Source: Cladorrhinum sp. PSN259 | Lineage: Eukaryota; Ascomycota; Sordariomycetes; Sordariales; Podosporaceae | Length of the DNA stretch: 64,000 bases | Reading direction: 5' to 3' | Assembly (NCBI GenBank): GCA_033725935.1 | Contig: MU867079.1 | Coordinates: 288,366-352,365, forward strand | Shown: piece after piece, positions 21,501-33,900 of the stretch | Numbering within the stretch: the first letter of the stretch is position 1 | How the letters are laid out: every line of letters begins with the position of its first letter | The notes under the pieces: model-generated | Seen by the model: the letters and a program-made list of their open reading frames with translations, nothing else | Databases searched by the model: none | What the model was told of the DNA's origin: nothing | Position numbers and translations under genes: made by a program

Positions 21501-23638
21501 TCAGTTCTCCCGGTCCTCCTCCTCAACAGGCTTATCATGCCTCGAATACATCCGATACTCCAACAGGCTCTTAAAGTCAATTTTTCCCTGCTCAACCTGC
21601 TTCCTCGTAACACCAATCATGGGACTAGGTAATCCCATACTCTCCAAGAATTTGACGGCTGTAATAAAACACACATTATTAGCATATATCCCACCAAATC
21701 CCAATTAGCTTTTGGGGGAGTTTCAGAAGAAAAATACTCACAATCCCTCCACTCCCTCTCCTTCCTCCCCTTCCCCCACCCCAACTCCTCCCCCATGATA
21801 TCAATAACCTTGGGCAAAGCCTCCAACGCAGCCTGAGCATTCAAGAAGGCCAATCTCGTCCTCCGCGCGAGAACATCAACAGCCGTTTGGGCGTACTCGT
21901 GTCTAACAGCGTATCTTACTTCGCCGTCCACGAAGGGATAGAGTTGCGAAATTCTCTCACCCCGCGCAGGGAACCTCTTCTCGGTAGGCCTGCAGAGTGC
22001 CGCCACCGTCCAGGCTCGATCGCCGTAACTTTCCGTCAGGTGCTTCGCCACCTCCGTTTCTACACCAAAGTGTTGAATGATGTGTATGAACAGCGTCCTG
22101 CTGAACCCGTGCGCGCCGATAAGCTTGACCTGGTGAGTCTGGCACGACCCATCCAAAACAGCACCATCATCTACGTTCTCTGTACCAGAAACACGGGGGG
22201 CGTTCAAAACAGGTTTAGGTTGCAGACCGAATTCCGTGATAGCTGTATCGACGCACTCCTCTGCCATTTGTCTGTAGGTCGTCCATTTCCCACCGGCGCA
22301 AGTTAAGAGACCCGAGTCTGAGACATTGATGAGGTGATTGCGGACTAAAGACTCGGTGTTCTTGGCTTTCGGATCGTAGACTAGAGGTCTGAGACCTGAC
22401 CACGCTGCCAAGACGTCTCCGCGACGAACGTTGATGTCGGGAGACAAATAGTGGCTCACTTCGTTTAGAATCCACGTGATAGATTTCTCATCTGGAAGAG
22501 GGTCCTTGGTGACGGATGCTGGTTCGTCTGTGGTGCCGGCTATGGTGTTTCCTTGCCATGGTAGGAAGAAGATTACTCTTCCGTCGGACGTCGAAGGGTC
22601 GATGAGGCCCATTTTACCCGGGGAGTAGTAGCCTGGTAAGATAATGTGGACGCCTGATGCAGGGGCGACGATTTCCTTGCAGTTGGGGTCGTCCATTTTG
22701 CGGATTCCGTCTGTGAATGGGCCGGTGCAGTTGATGATGCATTTGGCTTTGATGGGGAAGGATTGAGGGGGTTTAGAGCCGTCTCGCTCGGGGATATTGT
22801 CCTGGACTGTTGCGCCGCAGAGTTTGCCTGTGGCAGGGTCCTTAAGTAGGCTGGTGACCTCCATGTGATTTACCACGGTGGCACCATAAAGAGCTGCAGT
22901 CATTCCCAGGGAGACGTTCATCCGAGAATCGTTATGCGCTCCGTCGTAGTAAACTAATGCGCCAACCAAACCGGCCTGTTTGAGCATGGGAAAGGCGTCG
23001 ATTGCTTTACTCCTGGTGAGGAAGTATGAGCTCTCGATCCCCTCGCTGCCGGCTAGGAAGTCGTAGAATTTTGTGCCTGCCCAGTAGTAGGGCACCTTCC
23101 ACCACTTGTCGAGCGGTAGCATGATGGGTAGCCACATGCTGAGGTGAGGAGCCGTCTGAAGGAAATAGGTACGTTCTTTCAAGGCTTCCTTGACCAGCTC
23201 GTACTGTGCCCAGTCGAGATTCCATACTGCTTTTTCGAGGTACCGCACACCACCGTGAACCAGTTTTGTGCTCTTGCTGCTTGTTCCACAGCTGAAATCA
23301 TCTCGCTCTACCACGGCGACTTTGAGCCCTCGAGTGGCAGCGTCCAGCGCCACTCCTGTGCCCGTTGCGCCGGCTCCAATGACCAGGATGTCATATTCAT
23401 CCTCTTTGCGACCAGTGTTGCTCTTCTTTAAATCGGCTATTTGTTCAAGGCGAGACTTGACTTTTGGAAATCGAGGAAGTCGGAATGTGCCATCGGCACC
23501 GAATATCGGAGGAGGAACGACAGGACCTTCATAGCCAACAATGTTTCTTGGTCGGTACATGTAGTATAGGGCACCTCCCGTTGCGCCGACGAGGGCAAGC
23601 GGGGGCAGTATCCGCCTTGCTCTGAAGAATCTTGACAT
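21501..23638 (-). CDS. GUT2: FAD-dependent glycerol-3-phosphate dehydrogenase, mitochondrial
   Basis: Oxidises glycerol-3-phosphate to dihydroxyacetone phosphate on the outer face of the inner mitochondrial membrane and feeds electrons to ubiquinone. It serves glycerol use and the glycerol-phosphate shuttle. On the minus strand, exon 1 is 23638-21742 and exon 2 is 21658-21501, giving 2055 nt and 684 aa. A basic N terminus (MSRFFRARRI) precedes a membrane segment at about residues 11-28. The FAD dinucleotide motif GAGATG is at residues 88-93, followed by RGLKVAVVERDDF. SSKSTKLVHGGVRYLE is the family signature. The 83-nt intron (GTGAGT...TTACAG) joins EWRD to SVKFLESMGLP; without it the frame ends in unrelated sequence. 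A CCAAT box is at 23800-23804 upstream. Confidence 0.95.
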
Positions 23639-25901
23639 CTTCTTGGACGGCCGAGGAGGTTTGCTAGATGATTACTGCGATTCCGATAAGAAAATAAATA
23701 GGTAAAAAGGAGTTCGTGACGACTTAAAGGGGTTCTGTCTATGGGTTTGGTTGATGTCTAAGGGAGAGTTGGGATGACCGCCGGCGCGCGCAGACTCCAC
23801 CAATGACGCAACCAAATAAGTGGAAGCTCCTCCTGTTTTCTTGTGATGATTTTTTTTTTCAACCCAACAAACTTCTAAAGCAGACCGTCAGTTTTGGGAT
23901 TGTTATGGTTGCTTGAGAGGAATTTAGATTTACCCTATAAAGTTTGGAAGCCTCGCTTTTCTTTTTCCAGACAAAGCGCGGTGCGGCGGGAGATGTGCAA
24001 AGAATAATTTGAAGATCCCCGATAATCCCGATCAATAAATCCAATTTCCCTATTGAAAATCCCAAGGCCGGTTCTTTTTAAACTCGGAATTGGTTTTTGT
24101 TTGTTCTCAATCCACCAAGTGTTATGGTGTGTCGATCAGGGTGTAAATCTAGTAAGGGAAAAGAAGAAGAAGAAGAAGAAGCAGTCTCTGCCATTGATGA
24201 GAGTGATGATGATGAACCAAGTAGATATGGTTTATGAGAGGTTTTCTTTTCTTTCTCCATCTTCCCACCCATCGATTGCTTTTTGATATCAAATGGATAA
24301 TAAGAAAGAGACAAAGTTCCCCTCCCCCCACGCCGTATGCTTAATTCAAGACTAGCCTCCTCTGGGACCAATCCCTGGTGCACGTTGTCAATTCCCGGCT
24401 TGCACTGTGTGATTTTTCCGCCAATCATAATTGGTTGAACCACATTCCTGGAGAAGGGTCCCACTTTTGTCCCGAAAGCTGTCAGCTTTTGTGTTGCATG
24501 TGAAGGGTGCACAAACACCATCTTCTCACTCCCCAAAAGAAAAAAAAAGTAGAGTTGCGATGGGGTGGCTGTCAAATTCAGCCGGGAAGTTTGACGCCTT
24601 TCCCGCCGGGTCAGCGGCTCTTTTTTTTATTTTAAGATTTTTATAATCAAGGGTGGAGGTTAAAGTGCTTTTTATACTCCGTATTTTTTATCTTATTTTC
24701 CGAGTTATCACATAGCTGTCTACAGCTCGAGGATGGTGATGTTCGTATTCAGTCTTTTCGCATCAAATGCCTCACTTGTTCAGTTGGTCATGCGGACTCG
24801 GCATGAGTGGTGCTGTGTAAGAGTTGCCTCGTTGCCTCGAGGAGTGCATGTGTTTTGCCCTACACAGATAAGTGACAGGCCCCACTTGAACTTGAGATGC
24901 TTGTGGGAGGTTTCTCTGGTCACCCCAACAACTATCAAACAACGACGACACAGAAGTCGATCGAGGTGGATTGAACTCTTTCTGAAGGGGACGTTTCTTA
25001 CCCCTTATATATGGCATTAAAAATGCTGTCGAGATTTATGCATGTAGTGATACCGAGTAGGAATATGATTCTCTTTTGCTCCGGAGTCGAACGCAGTTGT
25101 AGCTATTAAATAGTGCTAGTGTTGCGTTTCAAGAAGCCCTAGGTGATATCTTGTAAGTCAGTTACCTAGTACCATAACAAACATGGGTGAATGTCCCAGG
25201 TCAACCTTGCTTATGACTGACAACATCATTCCGGCTATGATACCCGTTAACCAAGCACTGTAATGTTAAAAGCCAAGCGTTTATCTTCTAGACATATGTA
25301 GATATGAGGGGCCTCCATTGTTGTATATCCTCGGGGACGCGATGCAATATGTGAAACATCGGGTAGCCTGTGTCATGTTCAAATCGATCTGATCTTGTAC
25401 TCGCCTTATCAATCTCGAGCTGCTTGTCGTGATGACCTCATAGCTACCCACTTCACCCTAGAGCTTTGAGCACAGAGAAACGGGAGGTTTAATCGAATAT
25501 CAACAAACTGTTCAAATAAATTCTGAGCCGCCTGTTTTTTGGGAGTAGGTAAACTCCGAGAATGCAAAACCCCTGAATATCGCGATGTGTTCTGATAGCC
25601 AGAAACTCGACCTTTGAAAATTTAAAAGTTAGAATAATAAGGAAAAACGATGTCGCATTGTCAGCGTTTGTACAATATTTACACCATCACCACCCATCCC
25701 CCCAAGTTTATCAGCACCAGTAGTTTGTTTTTGAACCGTCCAATGTTCCACCACCCGCACCCTAAGGAAATTTTGATTCTCCCCCTCCAGAAGACCTTTC
25801 GTGATACACTCACAGACAGGACAGTCGCCTGGCAAGAAGGGGAATTAAATTTTTGCACCTAATCGACAAAGGAAACCGAAACCCCCTTATATCGTCATCA
25901 T
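23639..25901. other. intergenic region between GUT2 and COX5
   Basis: No convincing gene. The GUT2 promoter is at the left end, with a CCAAT box at 23800-23804. A GAA run lies near 24163-24180. A 165-codon minus-strand frame at 24078-24575 lacks an ATG at its start and is Ser-run rich, so it is not called. The rest is AT-rich and unremarkable. Confidence 0.5.
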
Positions 25902-26660
25902 TTATGCCCTGCCGGAGGGGGACTGGACGTGACCTTTGCCAACATAGCCTTCTGAGGCAATACCGGTCAAGGGATCGGAGTTTTGAGCCTGATGGGAAAG
26001 ATAAGATTAGCCAATGCTTGCCCTCCAACCGGATGGGACTACCCACCTTGAGGTACTCGTTGGTAGCCTCCTGCCACTCCTTGGTCATGGTGCTAGGAGC
26101 GGGCTTAGCGAAGGCGCGCATGGTAGCAAAGATACCGAAGCTGACACCGAGGCCGATCAAAGTGTAGACAGCGACCTTCTTGTTCTCGCCAGGAGGAGGA
26201 AGGGAGCGGGGGCCGTGGGGACCAAAGGCAATCCAGTATGCTGTTGAATATAATGTGTTAGCAATTTGTTGTTCTTGATATTTGACGATGACGATGATAA
26301 GGATGGTGGGGGCGCAATGTTGATGCTGGCATGTTGGGATATCTCTTCCCAGTTGCACACCCCCCCAATTGAACTCTACATGTCGCCGTGATGTGTCCCT
26401 GAAGCTTCTCGTCCCGTTTATATCCACTTACCGGCCTTCTTCTCCTGGAGGGTGAGCTCAGACCAGCTGCCCTTCATGCGGTCGCGCAGAGCCATCCAGA
26501 GCTCGGCCTGGTCCTGAATGGGCATGCCCTCCCATCTCTTCTCGATGTTGGCCAAGGTAGGGTTCGAGATGGCGTGGGTCGAGGCGGCGCGGCGGGTGAG
26601 AGCCGCGGTAACCGACGGGCGGGAGACCTTCACCAGGGAGCTGCGGAGGACGGACGACAT
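25902..26660 (-). CDS. COX5: cytochrome c oxidase subunit V (mammalian COX4 homologue)
   Basis: Nuclear-encoded subunit of respiratory complex IV in the inner mitochondrial membrane. On the minus strand the exons are 26660-26432, 26240-26047 and 25988-25902, giving 510 nt and 169 aa. Residues 1-28 are an Arg/Ser/Ala-rich presequence. ISNPTLANIEKRWEGMP begins the mature protein. One transmembrane helix is visible (YTLIGLGVSFGIFATMRAF). The last exon encodes the conserved fungal tail QNSDPLTGIASEGYVGKGHV. Introns are 191 and 58 nt, and both keep the frame with GT-AG ends. Three CCAAT boxes lie upstream. The gene is divergent from MUS7. Confidence 0.95.
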
Positions 26661-26713
26661 TTTGGAATATTTATTTTATATTTTTTTAATTATGTGTCGT
26701 CGTGCTGATAACA

Positions 26714-26914
26714 ATTGGGACTCAACGGGGTACCGTATCGGGAGAGGGGAGATGGGTCTAATTGGGGTGTTACCGACGGGCGGCTTCGGTGGCCTAGAGC
26801 TCTCCTTCGACGACGTTGTGTTGTGTTAGGTGTGAAGTCATGCACAGACGAGCTTTTTTCGGGCAGACGGGCCTCAGCTTCGGACCTCACACACAATCGA
26901 AGTGGTCTGATTGG
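26714..26914 (-). promoter_or_regulatory. three CCAAT boxes upstream of COX5
   Basis: ATTGG on the plus strand (CCAAT on the COX5 strand) occurs at 26714-26718, 26761-26765 and 26910-26914, which is 54, 101 and 250 nt before the COX5 ATG. The Hap2/3/5 CCAAT-binding complex is a known regulator of respiratory genes in fungi. Binding here is inferred. Confidence 0.4.
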
Positions 26915-27805
26915 GGGCCCTGGTCCTGGTCCAAACCCCGCTTCGCGCCCGTATAAATGCATGTTTTGCATTTAGGAGGGATCCCTTCCATCCCCGCACA
27001 AAATGATTTGTTAAGGCCACAAAGTGACGAAACCGGCCCCACCTGCTTTTTGAGAGCTCTCCCTAACAATTTCTGGCCAATGCGCCGAGTTTTGTTCCCG
27101 GTACTATTCATGAAGAAATCTGAAGAAACTCGGTGCAACTCTAAATTGCTCGAGATTAATGGAGTCTATGACGAGTGTATTGGGCAACCGCATCTCTGGA
27201 ATGTTCTGATTGAGAATTCTCTTATTGAGATTTGCTCTAGTGTGTGTATATAAATCTTCCCATTGTGATTATATGATTTTGCCGTTCATGATGTACCATG
27301 AGCTTTCAAGCTCATTGCTATCTATTCTCAGCATTTCCTGATTGACTGGTAACAGATTGCTGGCCACGAGGCGTTTGCGGCTCCAATGTTTTGCTATACA
27401 GTTCATGAGCTTCCGAGATATGCAAGCAATGGACCATCTATGGGATTCTGCCGTTACCTCAAATATGTGCCTTCTCGCCTGTCTCTCTCATCTTTCAGAC
27501 TTGGGGCAAACGAGTAATATCCTGGACATTTTGTCAGGTCTTGTTCTGCACATCGAGGGACTCAACACCATTCCTACCATTGGCGATTCCAAGGGCAGCA
27601 ACCAGCCCAATGGTCATGGCCTTTCCTCCCCGGTTCATTGAGGGTGGTTTTACTTCTCAGGGTTAACGGCGTTGTGTAAGCGGTGGTGTTTGAAGGCAGT
27701 GTTCCGAGCAAAAAAGCAAAGTGATATCCATTCGTAAATTACCGTACCTGACATTGAACGCTAACAGTGCCAATTGGGAAACCATTAGCGCTGTGCAGCG
27801 AACGA

Positions 27806-27881
27806 ACGCGTTGCGCGCCGTCCTCTATCTTGCCCCACTTAAACTCGCCCAGTCGCGTCTTCCAGCATGCATTTTACGCGT
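27806..27881 (+). promoter_or_regulatory. two perfect MluI cell-cycle boxes upstream of MUS7
   Basis: ACGCGT occurs at 27806-27811 and 27876-27881, about 185 and 110 nt before the MUS7 ATG. ACGCGT is the MCB element bound by MBF at G1/S genes, including many replication and repair genes in yeasts. Two copies of this hexamer within 76 nt are not expected by chance. Function is inferred. Confidence 0.45.
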
Positions 27882-27990
27882 CCCAGTTAGGCAGTACTCG
27901 GGACTGCATCGCCAGTTACTGTACCACGATATCCACTGCATACTGAGGCAATGGTCATATCAAAACTCCCGACATGACCATTCGAAAAAA

Positions 27991-30900
27991 ATGAGGAATT
28001 GGAGGGAATTAGGAGAGGTTCCGGATTCGGAGAACGACGACAGCAGCAGCGATGAGACAGACTACAATAATGACGACCATGAGATTAACCAAGTGCCTGA
28101 ACCCGATCTTCCCCAGCAAGAAACGACAACCGTAGAGAGAGAAACCCCCATTGTTGACCCAAGTCAAAATGCCGCCGATGTCTGGAGTGTCCCCAGCTCG
28201 TCGCCAGAACTCGGCCGTCACCACTTGACTTCATCCACAAGAAAACAACCCCAAACAAACTCGACCAAGCCCGGTTCACCGCTGCAGAAGACCGACAGTA
28301 GTGTTGAGAAGGACTTCTTAGAGGACGAGATTTCCAAGAGCTATGTTCGAGATACGACTCCCGAATCGCCGCTATCTTCTCTTTCCAGCATATCCTCGCT
28401 TCCTGGATCTCCGGTCCTCCCTCGACTCTCCTTGAGCCCGACCCGAGTACGACCGAGCCCGTCTCGAGCGCCGTCCACCCCACCACGAGTACCATCAAGT
28501 CAGCCCGGAATACAAAGTAGTCCACCACTGGCACCGTCCAATCCGCCGAGAATACTGTCCAGTTTGCCCCAACGCCGTGAAATACCACATGTTCTTGAAG
28601 ATGATGAGGAACTATCGAGAAGTACCGCCATGCGGCTGGAGCGCTCATTACGGCCTCGAAAGCCGATTCAACAGCACCCATACCTGCTCGAAAACGCTCA
28701 ATATGCCACATTCATGAAATCACACGGTGTGAAACCGATCAAGGTTGTCCAAGCGTCTCAGTCAACAGAGAGAGGAGAAGAAGAGGACTCTCAAGAAAAG
28801 GAGTTTCAGGATGAAGAAAGCCAAGAGACCCCGGTACTCTTCGACGATTGTGACGTGGATGAACTGGCTCTTTCTCCCTCACTTCCAAAGACATCACCAG
28901 GCCGGAATCTGCGAACAAGTAGCCAACGGAGCAATGGAGGAAGCAATACGGATGCAACCAGCATGTCGGACGGAGAGGATTTCCCAGCTTTAAACAGGCT
29001 CAAACCGCTTTCCGTCAAGAAGCGTTCACGAACCCTGCAGAGCTTGAAACGTCCCAGTTCAACACAGCAGCTTTCTGCTCGGCGGAAACGACCAAGGGTT
29101 ATTCCGGACGACTCATCTCCCGTGCAAGAATATGCACCCCGCTTTATCCCTCCCTTTATTACACGAAGTCTGCCGTCGTCACCACTGGCACGGGAGCTCT
29201 CTCTAGACGACTTGGAGGCCGCAAGAAGATCGCCCACACGAAGACTCGCAAGAGCTCCTTCGGTGACCATTTTGGAGGATGTAAATGGGGAAACTCCTGT
29301 CGTTATTGAGGATGATGACCAAAGTGAGCTGAGTGATGCAGAATCAAATTCTTCTGGCAAGAGTTCGGGTAGTGAATCAGAGGTAGTACGACAACAAAGT
29401 CGCCGTATCCGCGGAGTGTTGCCGGCCTCTTGGCTCAGATTGAACCAGCCGGCTCCGAAGGCTCCAGTTCGCCAGTCGAGGCAGAGTCCAGAACCTTCAC
29501 CTGAACCTGTTGTCCGAAAAGGTGTAGCACTGCCGAGGTCAGCCACTCAGAGACCACCGACTTCCACCCAGTTTCTTTTTGACGAGTCCGAGGAGTCTGA
29601 CGAGCCCTCGGCTTTGCAGTCGGCATCCACGAGAAGACCGCCATCAACAGCGCCAGCAAACACCGTCTTGATCGAGGATGACGCCAGTTCGGGGATGGAA
29701 GATGATCATGTCGATTGGATGCTTCCTGTGAAAAAGAGGTATCCGTCCAACCTTAATTCGGGTAGATCAAAGAAGCAGAAACAAAGTTCAACGCAGTCTG
29801 TCTTCAAAGGTCGTCCAGGGGAAATTCTGAGACAGCCAAAGATCACCTCGATCCTAAGCCGTTCAGAGAGCGCGGCAACATCTACAACATCTCGAACCAA
29901 GAATGTAAACAAGCCTCGACGCTCCACAACTCAGAGCAGAAAGAAAAGGGCAGCCACCCCACCGCTGTTGAGCATCTTGGATGTGATGGACTCCAATGCA
30001 CCTACTTTTATCAAGATCGCTGCCCGGACTGCGAAGAAGAAGAAGACCATGGGCAAGTCCAGTCCGTCCAACAAAGTTATCAGCTTGGCCAGCCGAGCTG
30101 ATAACATAGATGCTCTCTCAACACTTCGCGATTGGAAATCTGGAAAGACGAGGCCGAAGGTGGCAGTAGAGCTATCAAAGAGGCCACCACAGCCCAAGCA
30201 GAGATCCGTATTGCGGGCGATCTCAAATAATGTGTCATCAAGACCTCATCTGCCGCCTGTGAGACGGACATCTGATCCCACTCATCCTGAGGGATATCTT
30301 CGCCAAAGCAATCTCGAAGGATTCGTTCTAGTCGGAGATGAAAATGATGAGCTACCTCAACAGTCCGAGGCGCCCCCGCCTGCCAAACCACCAATCCGGA
30401 AGAAGCCTGTGCAGGAACGTGGTCCTTGGATGCGGCCTGCGCAGTTGGAACAAGACGAGGATGAAGACAAAAGACGGCAACTCAACGCTAGAAAGCGAAG
30501 GTTAGATGCTTTTTATAAAAGAACTCAGCAGGTTCTCAACTTGCCGGATAATGATGGTCCAAGGAACCGAATTGATTTGGATTTCACCTTGCGAATGGAA
30601 CCTGCACCAAAAAGTCATGACCACCACCCAAAGATTTCAGACGATTCACCACCAACGGCAAAGGAGAGACCTCAAGTTACCAAGTCTAGGTATCGGAAAA
30701 CTCGGCGTCCTCGACAAGTCGATACAGAAGCTCCGCAATATGCACGCGCAAATGACCCCTTGCCTGCTGACGTTTTGGTTGTCCACGCCGAGGATCCTAA
30801 GCCTGACGAACCTCAAGACAAGCTAAAGGGGTTGGGACCGTACGGAACCATCTATACTCAACATTTCGATGTTTTCCCGCTTGATGTCGGGGTCTTCTTT

Positions 30901-33900
30901 CACCAGAGCACCGTCATTGGCCGTGGACTCCTTCAGAAGGCGTTGGAAGTCAGTTTCACGGAACGGATGCGTCATCAAAAGGCCTCGGTTTCCTGGACTT
31001 CGGGCGACGGCGTCGTGTTCAGATGGGGCGTCTGGGATGAGAAAAGCTCCTCAGAACTCGGAATACTTGTTGACTGGATTGGTGACCAACTCAGTAGCGC
31101 TGAGACGGCGGCGACGCTTGATGGGCGAAGAGCAGTCGATGCGGCCGACTTCATCGTTTCCTATGTTCTCGATTCACTAAGCTTACCGGATGATATTCGA
31201 GAGAAGGCCTTTGTAACACGATGTTTGGAAGTTTTTACGAGTTTCATCAGTCGATTTGATTCTTTAGACTGGGAAAACGCCTCTTCTGTTGATAGCCTTG
31301 CAAAGCGCTTCGGGGTCGCCTCTCGCTTCAGTGTGGTCATGCTAGCGGTGCGGTCATTGAGCCAGGCAGGAAGCAATACGGTGGAGGCAATGCAGGTTGA
31401 GAACGTGATTACGAAACTGTGTCGGACGACTGTAAAGCGCCTTCTTGGCTCTGGCCTAGATGAGCTGCGGGAGCTCTATGGTGATCTTCAGCAGTCTTTG
31501 TTCAGGGAACGCGGTATCCGTTCAGATCGTGTTCTACCCAACTGCTGGGTCATTGTTATGAGAGTACTTGAGAGCGTCAACATCCCCAGGAGCTCTTTCT
31601 GGGACCTCACTCAATCTGTCATGCTCAGCGACGGAGTTGCTTCCGGGCTGGACGCCCAAGCTTTTGAGCGTCTCTGGCAAGACATGTTCACGCTCCTGCC
31701 TCTCTGTGAGATTGACAACTCTGGTATTCTGATCCCTGGGTTGAGAAAGACCGCGCCAATGGAGGGATGGGCATTACCACAACGGCTTCTGAAGCGTACT
31801 TTTGAGCTGTACCAGGGGAATCCCAGACAACCGGCCAGCTTCAACGAGTACTGTCGAGCTCTGGTGGCTCGTTGCCATTTTCTGGTCCAGCAATGGGGTT
31901 GGCGCAAATACATTGTCATCATTGGCACAATCTTTGACTTTTTTGGTTCCCAAAACCTTGCGAATCTTAGGAACGAAGAGGTTTACAAGTCTCCCAAATT
32001 CCTCGAGGAGCTCGACAGCGGCAAGCCTTCACTTTTCATTGAGCCAGAAGATCGGTGCTTTCACATATTCATTAAACTCGTTGCTCTGGCCATACAGAGG
32101 ATGAAAGAGCTGGGACGGGTGAATGATATCAGGAACCTCGTAGCAAGGATTCTTCCGAACCACAATCGAGAATACCGAAAGGAGGATACCATTCATCAAT
32201 ACGACCTCGCCGCTCTAAGGAATCACCACGATCTCCTCAGCACACTTTTCTGGGTGGCCCCGCCTGACTTGCGGCCGGCAGTCCACCTCATAGAGAAACT
32301 GGTGGTCCCTGCTCGCGCTCATAAGGAAGCATGCTTGATCAGTATCAGGGCCTGGAGTCAGCTCGCACGGTTTATCATATCAAATGGCGAAGGGGTCGAT
32401 GCATTCAGACCTTTTGCCGTTTGGAGAAACAACATCTTCAACCAGGTGTTGGATCAATACCTCTCGGCAGCGTCAGACATCGAGCAGCAGTTCCGGGACT
32501 TGTCTCATGAGGGTTTCCAGGGAATCAGCAAAGAGATGAGGGATGACATGATAGCCAAAAACAAAGCTTCCGCCTTGGATGTGTTATCCTTGTCCATCAA
32601 GACGTCCCTTGTCGTACTGAAGCGCGCGCCAACTCTCGAGGCCGCCATGTACGGACTAAACACGACACAGTTACAGAAAGTGTTTACTAGCCTGGATTTC
32701 CACTCTCCCAAGTTCGACTGGACTGTTTTGAGTGTGGCTCTCGACACCTTTGGGGATTTCATTGCTCGCATTGACCAAGCTTCAGAGGAACAGTACTCGA
32801 GCGAGTTTCTTAATAATACTCAAGCCGTCGACAGTCGTACACTCGAAGAAGCAATCCTAATGGTCAATGAGCAACTATCAAGAGACTTCTTCTGGATGAG
32901 CCGGACAATCATCTCTCTTCCTGTTCCGGACTCTCTACTCAGGCAAACCCCTCAAGCCCTCTGTATCGAAAAGACAATCACGCTAGCAGCCAGACTCGCC
33001 TCCCGCTTCATCAAAGACCGTCTCACCAAACTTTCCTCCTACTTCACACCAGGGAAATACTGTCTCTTCTCTGCCCTCCCCAAGGACCTTTCGACTCCAG
33101 AACGCAAATGGCTACCCTTATTCCTGGCCATCCTCCTCAAAAACCAAATCTTTGATTTCCGCGACATCGGAACTTCCTTGTTGGGTTTATGGATCCTCTC
33201 AATCGTCAAACCACTCCCTCTGCTTCAGTACGAGAATTACTTGGCTCAAGTACTTAAACACCAAAACCTACCATTCATTCAATCCGCTACTGTTCCTGCC
33301 ACCTCACCCGACTACAACACTGTTCACGACTTTTTTCTATCTGCCCTTTTACACATGCGCAGTGCCCTCCGGTCTTCGCCTACCTCCTCGTCCAGAAGGA
33401 CTCTCCGCGAGGAATTCTCTTCGATTCTTAGCCTCGCCCAGGCACGGATTAAATCCGACTTGCAGTCACATCCTGGGGAAGCGACGGGCTATATACCGTT
33501 CATCCAGCAGCTCATTTCACTACTCAAATCGCACGGTGTTAATATCTGCACTATTGATCCGTTCTTCCTCCAACCGTCAGCCACTTATTCTCCTCCAATG
33601 CACGACCTGACTCTTCACGCCGCAGGGATAGTAGCGTACGGCGTGAGGTTGAGCGAGAAGGATGCGAGTGCTGGGCCGCAGTTGTTTTGGTATCTGTGGA
33701 ACAGTTTCAAGTTGGCTTTTGGCAATGGGAAACTCAAAGAGGAGATCAACATTCTGAGGAGAGTGATAAGGGAGAATAAGTCTGTGAGGAAGTTCGTGAT
33801 GGGGAACGTCTTGCCGGCGGTCGTGATGGCTGTGACAGCTGGGAAGGGAGCGAGCAATGGCTGGGTGCTTTTGCAGTTTTGGGTCAAAGTACTAGAAGGG

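Larger units (their letters stand above)
26661..27990. promoter_or_regulatory. bidirectional promoter region, COX5 / MUS7
   Basis: A 1.33-kb spacer between divergent start codons. The COX5 side has CCAAT boxes on its strand at 26714-26718, 26761-26765 and 26910-26914. The MUS7 side has two perfect MluI boxes. The MUS7 frame stays open upstream to about 27721, but no ATG occurs there before 27991. No other gene is seen. Confidence 0.5.

Noticed and set aside
24078..24575. 165-codon minus-strand open frame between GUT2 and COX5
   Set aside because: It opens on TTG, not ATG. A Ser run and microsatellite-derived sequence make up much of it, and there is no recognisable motif.
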